Under the pieces are notes generated by a model. It saw only the letters and a list, made by a program, of their open reading frames with translations, was not told the DNA's origin and ran no database searches. From Symbiodinium natans (Eukaryota; Sar; Dinophyceae; Suessiales; Symbiodiniaceae): a DNA stretch of 64,000 nt. The stretch is from assembly GCA_905221605.1 (NCBI GenBank), contig CAJNDS010000759.1, forward strand, positions 1 to 64,000. The letters are read 5' to 3'. Shown piece after piece: positions 31,212-41,600 of the stretch; within the stretch, counting starts at the first letter, position 1, and every line of letters begins with the position of its first letter. The translations under genes and the position numbers were made by a program.

Positions 31212-31325
31212 GGCCCACCACCATACAAAGGTCTGGCAATGGCAGGGCGGCTACCTTGAGCGTGGCCGGCACTGCGGTAAGCCGCTCTTCGTGCGCGACG
31301 GCGCAGACGGCCGCCTTTGCCGCAA
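31212..31325 (+). CDS. LIM-like exon: RGRHCGKPLFVRDGADGRLC
   Basis: The frame from HHTKVWQWQGGYLE into RGRHCGKPLFVRDGADGRLC resembles a LIM second finger. It is bracketed by CCCTCAA upstream and TTTAGGG downstream. It lies after the LIM stop at 29305, so it is a second LIM gene, an alternative end or a relic. Confidence 0.5.
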
Positions 31326-31539
31326 TTTAGGGCTTGGGGTTTAGGGTTTGGGGTTCAGGGTTTGGGGTTTGGGGCTTGGGGCCCGGGTTTAGGGATAGGG
31401 TTTAGGGTTAGAGGTTACTCTTGGAGCCAAGATCCCAACCAACGAAGTAGCCATGAGGGACTTCGGGGTTTGGGTCCAACAGCCCTAGATCCATGGGGCT
31501 TTGGTGCTTAGGACTGTGGGAGCTGCTTCGCCTCCACAA

Positions 31540-31640
31540 AGTCCTTATTGTTATGATGTTCTTTCTTCATATTATTATCATTTTTGTCATTACTACTATT
31601 GTTATTGTATATTGTTGTTATGATTTGTCCTGTTTGCCTG
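31540..31640. repeat. ATT/TTG-rich microsatellite
   Basis: ATTATTATC and TTGTTATTG runs. Frames across it give low-complexity hydrophobic peptides. Confidence 0.7.
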
Positions 31641-31710
31641 TTTGCCAAGGTGGTGTGGAATACTTCATGTACTACCACCCGGGATTTGCCAGGCCTGAGA
31701 TTGGCTGGCT

Positions 31711-31817
31711 GGCTCTTAGTAGGGAATGAGGGAATGAGGTACCCCATATCCCCCTGCATATACCCTTTAAGGGATTTCTTTGGGTACCTCATTCCCCCAT
31801 CCCTTGCCAAGAACCAG
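31711..31817. mobile_element. MITE family C, copy 2
   Basis: Left GGCTCTTAGTAGGGAATGAG and right TCATTCCCCCATCCCTTGCC are inverted. The centre CCCTGCATATACCCTTTAAG matches copy 1. Confidence 0.75.
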
Positions 31818-32274
31818 GGGGTTGCGTAAAGGTGGAAGGATCACACGCCTTCATCTGTCACCATCCTTACCAGCCCGATACTTAGGCGGAAGAATTGAAA
31901 TGTTTGGGCACTAATCCCCAGGAAACAGCTAAAGCTGTAATGTTGCTAGGGTTTCAACGTCCGTGTAGAGTTGCCAAGATTAGGGAACTGACCAGGCTTG
32001 ACCCTAAGGAGTTTAGGATTTGGGGTTTAAGGTTTAGGGAAACCCTCACATAGCTGTCCTGAAGCGGTGCTTACCACAGGAACCATAAGCCCTACTCTCC
32101 AAAAGCAACACGCATTTGGCGGCGCAACATATTATCACCCTGGGCCCTAAACTCCTGCGCTTTGGGCTTTGGGTTTGGAGCTTGAACTTGATGTTCTACA
32201 GTGCTAACCTTACTTCGAGGTTCATGGGTAACTAACCCTCAGTCCATCACCCTGCAACCTGAACCACGAAAGCC

Positions 32275-32435
32275 ATGAACCCTCAACCCTCAACCCTCAT
32301 CCCTAACCCCAAACCCTAAACTTAAACCCTAAACCCTCAACCCTCAACCCTCAACCCTAAACCCTAAACCCTAAACTCTAAACCCTAAACCCTAAACCCT
32401 AAACCCTAAACCTCCCCCCCCCCTCCCCCCCAACA
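32275..32435 (-). repeat. CCCTCAA / CCCTAAA array
   Basis: Mixed 7-mers ending in a C-run just before the next exon-like segment. Confidence 0.85.
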
Positions 32436-32525
32436 TGAACAGGTGGTTTCTGGGCAAGAAGGTGTGTACCGAGCAGAGCGTTAGCTTCAGCTGCAAGCCG
32501 CTCCGGCTTGAAGGATGACGCTGGC
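32436..32525 (+). CDS. LIM-like exon, tentative
   Basis: Frame MNRWFLGKKVCTEQSVSFSC then KPLRLEG. GKKVC and SCKPL resemble LIM domain edges, but only part of the ligand pattern is present. CCCTAAA upstream, and TTTAGGG directly downstream (32531). Confidence 0.35.
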
Positions 32526-32530
32526 GCCAG

Positions 32531-32650
32531 GGTTTAGGGTTTAGGGTTTAGGGTGTAGGGTTTAGGGTTTAGGGTTTAGGGTTTAGGGTTTAGGGTTTAG
32601 GGTTTAGGGTTTAGGGTTTAGGGTTTAGGGTTTAGGGTTTAGGGTTTAGG
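32531..32650 (+). repeat. TTTAGGG array
   Basis: About 17 near-perfect copies immediately after an exon-like segment. Confidence 0.9.
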
Positions 32651-33817
32651 GAAACCCTACTGGGAGGTTCAGGTTCATGGTGCTTATGGCCCATTTCATA
32701 GGTGAGTTGTAACAGAACCTCCAAGCCTAAACCACAAACCGGATGTATTGAGGCTGTTGGTTTCAGCTTTTTGGGCGCATGGGTTTAGGGTTAAGGGTTA
32801 GTGGTTGGGGTTTAGGGTTTTTGGGTTTAGGCTTACGGTTATGGTTTAGAGTTTGCCAGGGATGGGGGTATGTTGGTTAATGTGTCAGGTTGACGCGCAG
32901 GGTCTGGGTTATAAGCTCGATTGATGGCTTTGCGTGAAAAGGTCTCGGACCTTCTCAGGTGGGTACGGGTAGCTTCCAAGTTCCTAAACCCTACAAACCC
33001 CAAACCCGAAACCCTAAACCCTGAACCCTGAACCCTAAACCCCAAACCCTAAGCATAGCTCATGGGCAGGCGTGCAGGTTGCTGAGGTGTGGTTCTTCGC
33101 CTGTCCGCTAGTGTTGGACAAGGTTAGGCATCAGCCCTAACCGCCCCAATTTCAGAGCTTAGTGTTTAGGGTTTAGGGATCAGGGTTCAGGGTTGAGGGG
33201 GTTCAAGGCTTACTTAGTGGCTGCGAAAGTGACTGTGGCCCTGGGTCGCAGCTTTGGGTACCTCAAGGGTACAAAGCCCCTAAACCCTAAACCCTAAACC
33301 CTAAACCCTAAACCCTAAAACTATGCAGTCCTAGCTCCCCTAAAGGAAGCTTCACCAGCAGGCCCACCCTCGAACCTGCTGCAAGTCCTTAATGCAGGGT
33401 GTAGGGTTTGGGGTTTAGGGTTTAGGGTCAGGGTTTAGGGTTTTGCTGTTGGGGGGGGGGGGGGGGGGGGGGGGGGAAGGTTTGGGGTCTAGGGTTTAGG
33501 CTCTAGGGTTTAGGGTTTAGGGTCTAGGGTTTGGGGTTTGGGGCTTAGGGGTTCAGGGTTTAGGGTTTAGGGTTTATGATCACAGGGTTTCGGTTCAAGG
33601 GTTTGCAAGGCTTCAAAGCTCCGGCTTCAGAAGGTCCATCGGTCAGATATCCCTAAACCCCCAAACCCCAAACTCGGAAGTCATGTACACCCGGTAAGCC
33701 ATTTCAACCCGGGACTCTTCACGCTGGCCCCTGAACCCAAAACCCGAACCCTAACCCTAAAAACCCTAGACCCGAAACCCTAAACCCTGAACCCTAAACC
33801 CTACACTAAAGTCACAG

Positions 33818-33893
33818 AGGTCCCTGGACGACGCCTCGTCCCCAGAGCTTTGTTCCTGGGAGCCGGATAGCATTCAGGCCTTTTTGGGCAAGC
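33818..33893 (+). CDS. Possible exon: RSLDDASSPELCSWEPDSIQ
   Basis: The frame continues AFLGKLG and is bracketed by CCCTAAA (33730-33810) and TTTAGGG (33898 on). It is protein-like, but no family is recognised. Confidence 0.35.
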
Positions 33894-34405
33894 TCGGGGT
33901 TTGGAGTTTAGGGTTTGGGGTTTAGGGTTCAGGGTTTAGGGTGGGTGTTGGGTTTAGGGTTTTGGGTTTAGGGTTTAGGGTGTTGGGTTTAGTGCTTGGC
34001 TCCAGGGCTTGGCTTTTTTTTAAGGCTCTAGGTTTTAGGGTTCTTGGTAGCCCAGGCAGCTTGCAGTGTTGGGGGAAATCTGTGTAGATGCCTGTAGGAG
34101 CCTTTGAAGGTTTCCTTTTGGGAACCAGAGCTACTGAATCACCTACCCTAGGATCCCCAAGAGGTTTCGGGGCTCAAACTCCTGAGTTTAGGATTTAGGG
34201 TTTAGGGTTTAGGGTTCAGGGTTTAGGGTTTAGGGTTGAGGGTTTAGGGTTTCAGGGTTGTGGGTTCTGAGTGTAGGGCTCAGGCTCTCAGGGTGCGGTG
34301 TTTGGGGTTTTCGGGGGAATGGGCTGAAGCCTGTGCAGGCCATCGTTGAAAAGACCCAGACTCCTTGGTGGCAAGTCAAGACAAGAGCCCGAAGGTTTCG
34401 GGGCT

Positions 34406-34534
34406 TACTTGGAGGTTCGTGAAACTTAGTAACCCAATGATAACTGCACTGATAACCCGGCACCTTAAGGGGCTTTCTAAGTCAGTTGTAAGTACGCTTA
34501 TAGTTGGTTGCTAAGTAACCTGAACCTCCAGGTA
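34406..34534. mobile_element. MITE family A, copy 2
   Basis: Left ACTTGGAGGTTCGTGAAACT and right TGCTAAGTAACCTGAACCTC are inverted. The interior CCTTAAGGGGCTTTCTAAGT is shared. Confidence 0.85.
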
Positions 34535-34841
34535 GGGTCACCTCCTTGATTGGGCGGGGTTGGGGGGGGGGGGGGGGGGACGGTTTTAGGGTTTAGGGTT
34601 TAGGTTAGGGTTTTTTAGGGTTTAGGGTTTAGGGTTAGGGTAGGGTTAGGGGGGGGGGGGGGGGGAGATAGGCTCACCAGCGCCAACCACAACCTTTGAG
34701 CATCCTCAGGCAATCATACCCCTTTATGGAATTCCTTTAAATGGACCGGGATGCCCGTTGGTGCCTGGGTAGTTAACCTTTTGCCTGTTTGACCTTTTTT
34801 TTTTTTTTTTGGGGGGGGGGGGGGGTTAGGATATGTAGCTT

Positions 34842-34945
34842 GAGATGTTCCCCCCCAAATTAACAGTCCTTAGCCGGGATTCTAGTACCCCCTGTGAGAA
34901 TCCCTATAAATTAAGGGACTGTTATTACAAGGAGGGGAACATTCT
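34842..34945. mobile_element. MITE family D, copy 2
   Basis: Left GAGATGTTCCCCCCC with TTAACAGTCC and right GGACTGTTATTACAAGG with GGGGAACATTCT are inverted. Confidence 0.8.
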
Positions 34946-36756
34946 AATATGCAGCCGCTGAGGATGGCATCTTGGGATGAGAAGGACCCGTCCCTGTTCT
35001 GCGACAAGAGCTTCCCGCACAGGCGGAAGTGGCGTTCAGGGCTTTGGTGGGTTGGAAAAAGCCTTTGAAGCCCCGTAAACCCCGTAAGCCCCCTAAACCC
35101 TAAAGGCGTACCTATAGAGCAACCTTTAAACCCTAGACCATGCACACCCCCTGAACCTTTAAGAAGCCTTACAGCCTTAAACTCCAAAGCCCTAAAGCAG
35201 CGCGCTAGGGTTACTCTATAGGTACTGCTTTAGAGTTGGGAACTTCAACTGGTTTCATCTCAGAAATTTGCTTACTGGCTAATGGGATATGGGAATTAAG
35301 TGCCCTCGCGACCCCCTGAACAGGTCTACACGAACCAGTTTAGAGAGGTGTTTCGGTAAACCACGAAACCCCTAAGCCCGAGAAGCTGAACATCTCTGGG
35401 CGGCGTAGCGTAGCGTTAAGGGTTGCGAGTTTTTGTTCGGGGGTTAAGCCCCAAAATCCTTAACCTTGGGCCGCCCGTCTAGGACCCTGCCTTTTGTCTC
35501 ACATTTTCTGGTTCCCTTGTCAGCACCAGCAAGACACAGGGGCCTTGGACCCTGAACGTCAAACCCTCAACCCCAAGTCCTAAACGCCAGTTAAAAGCCA
35601 CGGAAACCGTTCAACCAAAAGCAGCCAAAGCACCCTAAACCCCAAACCCCCAAAGCCCCAAAAGCCAAACCCTAAACCCTGCACCCTAAACCCTAAACCC
35701 TAAACCCTAAACCCTAAACCCTAAACCCTAAACCCTAAACCCTAAACCCTAAACCCTAAACCCTAGCTCATGGAGGCTCATTCCCTCTATTGATGGACCT
35801 GGGGCCGCAGCCACCGGACTGTCCCAGACACTATGCTGCACCCAGCTCGTCCTGTTTGGGCTTTCGGGCTTCAGGATTTGAGAGTTTAGGGTTTCGGGTT
35901 TAGAGTTCAGGGTTGAGGGTTTAGAGTTTAGGGTTCAGTATAGGGTTTAGGGTTCAGGGTTTAGGGGTATTATATAGGGTCAGGGTTTAGGGGTTGAGCG
36001 TTTAGGGCTATTGTATAGGACTAAAACCCATATCAAGGTTTTGTTGGGCAGCAAATTCTTTTGGATATCGTTTTGTCCCATAGGTTTGAAGGTAGCATTC
36101 TGTTCATTATTATGATGACTAGTATTTTTATTACTTTTTATTATTACGATTATTAGTACTATGATTATTATTTGTCTTCTTATGATTCTTACGATTATTA
36201 TTATCATCATCGTTTTCGCATTTGTTTTTTGTTATTTATCTTGTATCTATATATATATATCTGATATATATATATATATATGCTGTTTTTTGGGGGGATG
36301 TTGGGGGTCAAGACAGCTTCTGAAATGCGCGAAGGCATCATGTTGTACAGTACATCTTCCTGCATTGAAGTACGCTACCACACACCTTCTGGGGTTCAGC
36401 GTTTCGGGTTGAGGGTCTAGAAGCCAAAACCCAAAACCCTAAACCCAACACTGCCCTGAACCCTAAGCTTTGTCTTGCCTTAAAGGGTGCTTACTGCTTG
36501 CATAGGTGTTTAGCTTCAGACGCCTGTGGGCTTCGGTTTAGGGACCCTTTACATCGGCAAAATACGCTTTATGTGATGAGGGTACATGTCCCTTTTTTCC
36601 AGGGAATGTAGGGTCAAGGGCTTTGCGTTCTACTTTAGATCAACGCAAAAACCTTTCGCCCTCAACACCCTAACCCCCAACCCCTAAACCATAAACCCTA
36701 AACCCTAACCCCTAACCCCTAAACCCTAAACCCTAAACCCTAAACCCCAACCATGA

Positions 36757-37740
36757 GTTGGGGATGCTGAGGCCCATGTGGGTTCCAGCACGCCGGCTCC
36801 ACCGCGGCCAGTGGCGCCTCTTTGATGGCATAGACGCTCAGCGGCAGCTTGCAAGCGGTGTAGAGGCTTAGAGGTTTTAGGGTTTAGGGTTTAGGGTCTG
36901 GGTTTAGGGTTTAGGGATTAGCGTTTAGGTTTTAGGGTCTAGTCTAGAGGTTTGGGGTGCAGGGTTGACAAAGCCCTAAAGAGCCTGAACCAAATCCCTC
37001 AACCCTGAACCCTGAAACCTTTCTGTGGACTGTTCGAACACACACGGAGGGTCCCCACCCCATTCCCCCCCCCCCCCCCCCCCCCGCCCAGAAACCCCTA
37101 GCTGCCCAAGCGCCCCAGAAGTTTCCAGAGGCCCGAAAACCCCTTAGCCAGGGAACATCCCAGACTTGTAACAAAACCCGAAGCGTTACATCCGAAACCC
37201 TAAACCCTGAACCCTAAACCCTGAACCCCAAACCCCCCTCAATTCAAGAAGTTTTTCGTCAAGCCAGAGAATTCAAGCAGCTACTAAACCCTGAACCCTA
37301 AACCCTGAACCCCAAACCCCCCTCAATTCAAGAAGTTCTTCGTCAAGCCTCTGGGTCCAGAAAGATGCAGGATCCACAGGACCTCTTGCAGGGCAAGGTC
37401 GGCCCCTTCTCCAGCAGCGCAAGGTTGAGGGTTTAGGTTTTAGGGCTTTGGGTTGAGGGTTTAGGGTTTAGGATTTAGGGTTTAGGGTTTAGGGTCTAGA
37501 GTTTGGGGCTTGGGGCTTAGGGCTTAGGGTTTAGTAGCTGGTCCCCAGCCCAATAAATAGGATCCTTTACCCCGTCGATTTATTGGGATTTGAGGGTTCC
37601 TGGCTTGGGGTTTGGGGTTTAGGGTGAGGGATCAGGTTTTGGGTTGAGGGTTTGGGTTTCGGGGGTTAAAGCTTGGGGCCCAGACAAGCTCGCAGTGGTT
37701 TCGCACGGACCTTGAGGTCTTTGAAGTTGATTTTGGCCAT
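36757..37740. other. Unassigned exon-like segments ahead of the calpain gene
   Basis: Segments 36757-36870, 37350-37428 (frame MQDPQDLLQGKVGPFSSSAR) and 37676-37740 (frame SQWFRTDLEVFEVDFGHRPH) are unique and array-bracketed. The last resembles the later calpain exon reading LEVFKVDGSQTDG, so a duplicated or degenerate calpain exon is possible. Confidence 0.4.
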
Positions 37741-37746
37741 CGGCCA

Positions 37747-37851
37747 CATGGGGGTTTACGAAAATAGGGGACTCCTAAAATGGTAAGATTCCCTTATAAT
37801 AGGGACCCCAATACACCCCGAATTTCGTAAACCGTAAACCCCTATATTCAT
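37747..37851. mobile_element. MITE family E, copy 2
   Basis: Left ATGGGGGTTTACGAAAATAG and right TTTCGTAAACC...AACCCCTATATT are inverted. Confidence 0.8.
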
Positions 37852-38529
37852 GCTCTTGTTGGCAAATATGATCTTCAACCGTGCTTTTCACGGAAGTTCT
37901 GCAAGGCAACATCTCTGGCTTGGGCCTACAGATAAGACCTCCGCATGGTAAGAGGCTCCCCCCCCCCCCCCCCCCCGAAACATTGGGAACCCAAGTAGAG
38001 ATCTGCACAAATATCCCCAAACCCTAAACCCCGAACCCTAAACCCTAAATACCTGAGGATGTCCAGGCGCGAGGGCGGGGTGGTCTAGGCTTGGGGAGGG
38101 GGGAAGTTTAGGGTTTAGGGTTTAGGGTTTGGGGTTTGGCATTCAGCATTTAGGGCTCTGGGTTTAGGGTTTAGGGGTTAGGGTTGAGGGTTGACGGTCT
38201 AGGGTCTAGGGTTTAGGGTTTTGGGTTTCGGGGTGCAATCCCTAAGGCTCTAAAGAGTCTTTTCGTTTGGGCCCAAAGGCACTCTTATATTAGGCTTTGC
38301 GGCTATTTTGAGCCTAAGGGTTAGCATTTAGGGCTTCGGGTTTGGGAGGGGGGAGTTGGGATGATGAAGTTGAAGCCCAATCCCCAGCAGCTCTTCACGA
38401 TCGGAGGTTTATAGCCCAGGTTGGAATTCCACCCTAATCCTGTACTAATAACCCTCCTGAACAAATCAAAATTAAAGGCTAGAACGCAAATAAAGGGCAA
38501 GATCTGCGAGCGAACCCTGCGCCCGAAAG

Positions 38530-38608
38530 CCTAGGCAACTGTTGGCTGATGGCTGCCCTCGCAGCCTTGGCAGAGTATCCCAAGGCGGTGGAGAAGGCGG
38601 GAACTGGG
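38530..38608 (+). CDS. Calpain exon with catalytic Cys
   Basis: After CGAAAG the frame reads LGNCWLMAALAALAEYPKAV and EKAG. This matches the calpain Cys motif (LGDCW.LAA); the Cys codon is 38540-38542. A TTTAGGG run begins at about 38630. Confidence 0.85.
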
Positions 38609-41600
38609 TGGGTGGGTTAGGGTTCGGGTTTAGGGTTTGAGGCTCATGAGCCGAGAAGTCGAGTAAGTGCCCCTTGGAGCTTGTTGCTGGTTGCTAGAGG
38701 GAATTGGTTTAATAGCCCCTAGGAAGGTCGGGGTGCAAGGTTGGCTAAGGGCCTCGCTCGGTGTGGGTTTGGGGTTTGGGGTTTCGGGTCTAATTGGGGT
38801 CTAGAGCGTAGGGTTCTAGGGTTTAGGGTTTGGAGTTTTGGGTTTAGGGTTCCAGGGTTTACGGTCAGTCTCACCTTGAGGTCTTCAAGGTAGATGGCTC
38901 CCAGACCGATGGCCGATTCGTCCTGGAGCTCTTCGACTACCGCCAGGGAAAGGCAGGGGCGACATCGGAGTTTTGGCTTTCGATTGCCTTGATCGGCTTC
39001 TCACGGCTTATCAGAGTTTCTAGTTCATGTTCTGGGGATTTCTGAGGGTTGCTGAGGGCTCATAAGGGGTTTAGGGTTTAAGCTTTGTGTAGGTGGCGCC
39101 AGCACCTGAACCCTGAACCCGGCGAGATCCCAACCCGCCCCAAATTCCAGGAACCCCCAACACCCAAGACCCTGTGCTTCTTAGGACCCACATGTGCTGA
39201 GTTTTAACAAGCTAGCTGCCCTGCCCAATCTACCTTCAACTGGGTTGGGGGTAGGTTTTGATGAGTGCATATAGGATTGGGGTGGCCTCTTGAGGAGAGT
39301 AGCAACTAATCCCTAAACCCTAAACCATAAACCCTAAACCCTAAACCCTAAACCCTAAACCCTAAACCTGACAAGCTCTTTCGCAAAGCCCGCACCCTGG
39401 CGCGAGTTTGTGGACGTCGTCGTCGACGAGTACATCCCCTGTGTGGGGGACTTCAGCTTGGTCCTGCTGGGGTTGAGGGCTTAGGGTTCAGGGTTTAGGG
39501 TTTAGGGTGTAGGGTCTAGGGTTAGGGTTTCGGCTTGTAGGGCTTATAGGGCTTATAGGGCTAGTGAGGGTCTAGGGTATAGGGGGCTTAGGGTTAAGGG
39601 CTGATGAGGGTTTAGGCTTTGGGGTTTTTGCGCCCTAGGCGCAGAAACCCTAAACTAACCCTAATCTTGGGGTTCAATTCTTGTGTAGGATTCTTAGGAC
39701 ATTGTTCAGCGTGGCGTTGCCGGAACATGTAGCTTTAGTGCATTCGGGGGTTTAGTGTTCGCAGGGTTTAGAGTTCAGGGGAATGAGTCGGGTGTCCTCG
39801 GACTGGCCAGGGATCCAGGTACTACACTTGGGCCCCAAAGTCGTTCCTACGCAAGCCTCATGCCCCGAAACACTAAACCTGAAACCCTAAACCCTAAACC
39901 CTAAACCCTAAACCCTAAACCCTAAACCCTAAACCCTAAACCCTAACCCCTAAGCCCTAAACCCTAAACCCCAAACCCCAAACCCTAAACCCTAAATCCT
40001 AAACCCTAAACCCTAAACCCTAAACCCTAAACCCTAAACTGTATGGATGTCGGTGGCACAATGGCCCTTAGGCTTCGGTTGCAAGGCGCAGGCCTTTCTG
40101 AGCTTAGGTTAGGGTCTGGGGTCTAGGGTCTAGGGTCTAGGGTCTAGGGTTTAGGGTTTAGGGTTTAGGGTTTAGGGTTTAGGGTTTAAGTATTTAGAAA
40201 TTTAGGGTTTCGAACTTAGGGTTCAGGCGCTCAACCACAGGCTGCTCGCAAACCCCCATCTCCACCAAACCCGGGTACCACCCTCATACCCTTTTTTGGG
40301 GTTCAAGGTTCCCTTATCGAGTAACCAACCCAAAAAAGGGTACACTCATTATAACATGGTCACTGGACTACCAAGAAACTGCCGTAGGATTCCTGAGCAC
40401 GCTTAAGCCCTAACCTTTCGGCACCCTCCGCCCGGAGCAAGATGAAGGCCAGAGCCCTACTACACCCCAAACCCCAAGCCCTAAGCCCCAAACCCTGAAC
40501 CCCAAACCCTAACCCCAAACCCTCACCAAACCCTAAACCCCAAACCCTCAACACCAAACCCTACACTCTAAACCCAAGCCTCAAAAACCCCAAGCTCTGA
40601 ACCCTAACCCCTAACCGCTAAACCCTTACTAAACCCTAAACCCTAGACCCTAAACCCTGAACCCTAAACCCTAAACCCTAAACCCTAAACCCCAAGCACT
40701 GAACCCTGCAGCTGTCAGCTGCAGGCACACGCCCACTGGTGGCTTGGAAGCTTCGTGGTACCCTTTTTACTCTTTTTTGGGAGGTTCCGGGGTTTCCTTA
40801 TAAAGTAGCCAACCCAGAAAAGGGTTTAGGGTTTAGGGTTTAGGGTTTCGGGTTTCAGGTTTCGGTTTTCGGTTTTCGGGTTTCGGGTTTCGGGCTTAGG
40901 GTTTAGGGTTTAGGGTTTAGGGCTACCAAGGTGGGCCGATGAGGCCGAGCCTTACTTCTGTCAGCCTCATGGAAACGAGCCGCTGGGTTGCAGCTGGATG
41001 CCGGGAGCCCGCTGCAAGTTAGAGCCTCAAGGGCTTCATAGGGTTTAGGGTTTAGGGTTTAGGGTTTAGGGTTTAGGGTTAGGACCCAGAGTAGGCCCTC
41101 ATTCCCATGTTATGGTTTACGTTCTCTTGCAAGTCCCTCTAAACCAAGAAGGGCACCCTTTGTATTCCTAGGTGTTGCTCTTGGGTCTAGTGTCTTACGA
41201 GTTTGAATAGGGCTTCGGTTTTAGGGTCGGTCTACCTACCAGAGTGATCGGATGCTTAGTAGTACCCTTATTCCCTGTATAAGGGGTAAAATCCCTTGTG
41301 AACGGAATTAGACCAACGAGGGTGCCTTTTTTCTCCTCCTAGGTCACTGAGGACCCTACAGACGCTAAACCTTCAAGCCCTAAACCCGAATTCAGCCCTA
41401 AACCCTTTTTCATTGGGAGTTCCTCGCGCAAGGTTTTTTCGTAAAGGAAAGGAGCATGCATGGCGGGCTACTTGCGGGACCCCATGTGAACCATAGCGTT
41501 TAGGGTTTAGGGTTCAGGTACAGGGTAGATGCGGATCCTTGAACTGGCGAATAAGAAGCCGCAGATACAACGATACACAAGCAAACTAGAGGCAACTGCA

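Larger units (their letters stand above)
32651..36756. other. Arrays, MITEs and unassigned exon-like segments
   Basis: Exon-like unique segments lie between CCCTAAA and TTTAGGG at 33060-33165, 33325-33400, 33818-33893 and 35766-35884. Also present: poly-G tracts at 33448-33475, 34562-34580 and 34645-34665, a T-to-G run at 34797-34825, a family A MITE (34406-34534), a family D MITE (34842-34945), and ATT/TA-rich DNA at 36100-36285. The segment near 34955-35040 reads WDEKDPSLFCDKSFPHRRKW. No gene can be named. Confidence 0.5.

Noticed and set aside
38297-38316. Possible relic of the dinoflagellate spliced leader
   Set aside because: GCGGCTATTTTGAGCCTAAG shares only short blocks with the leader, with gaps.
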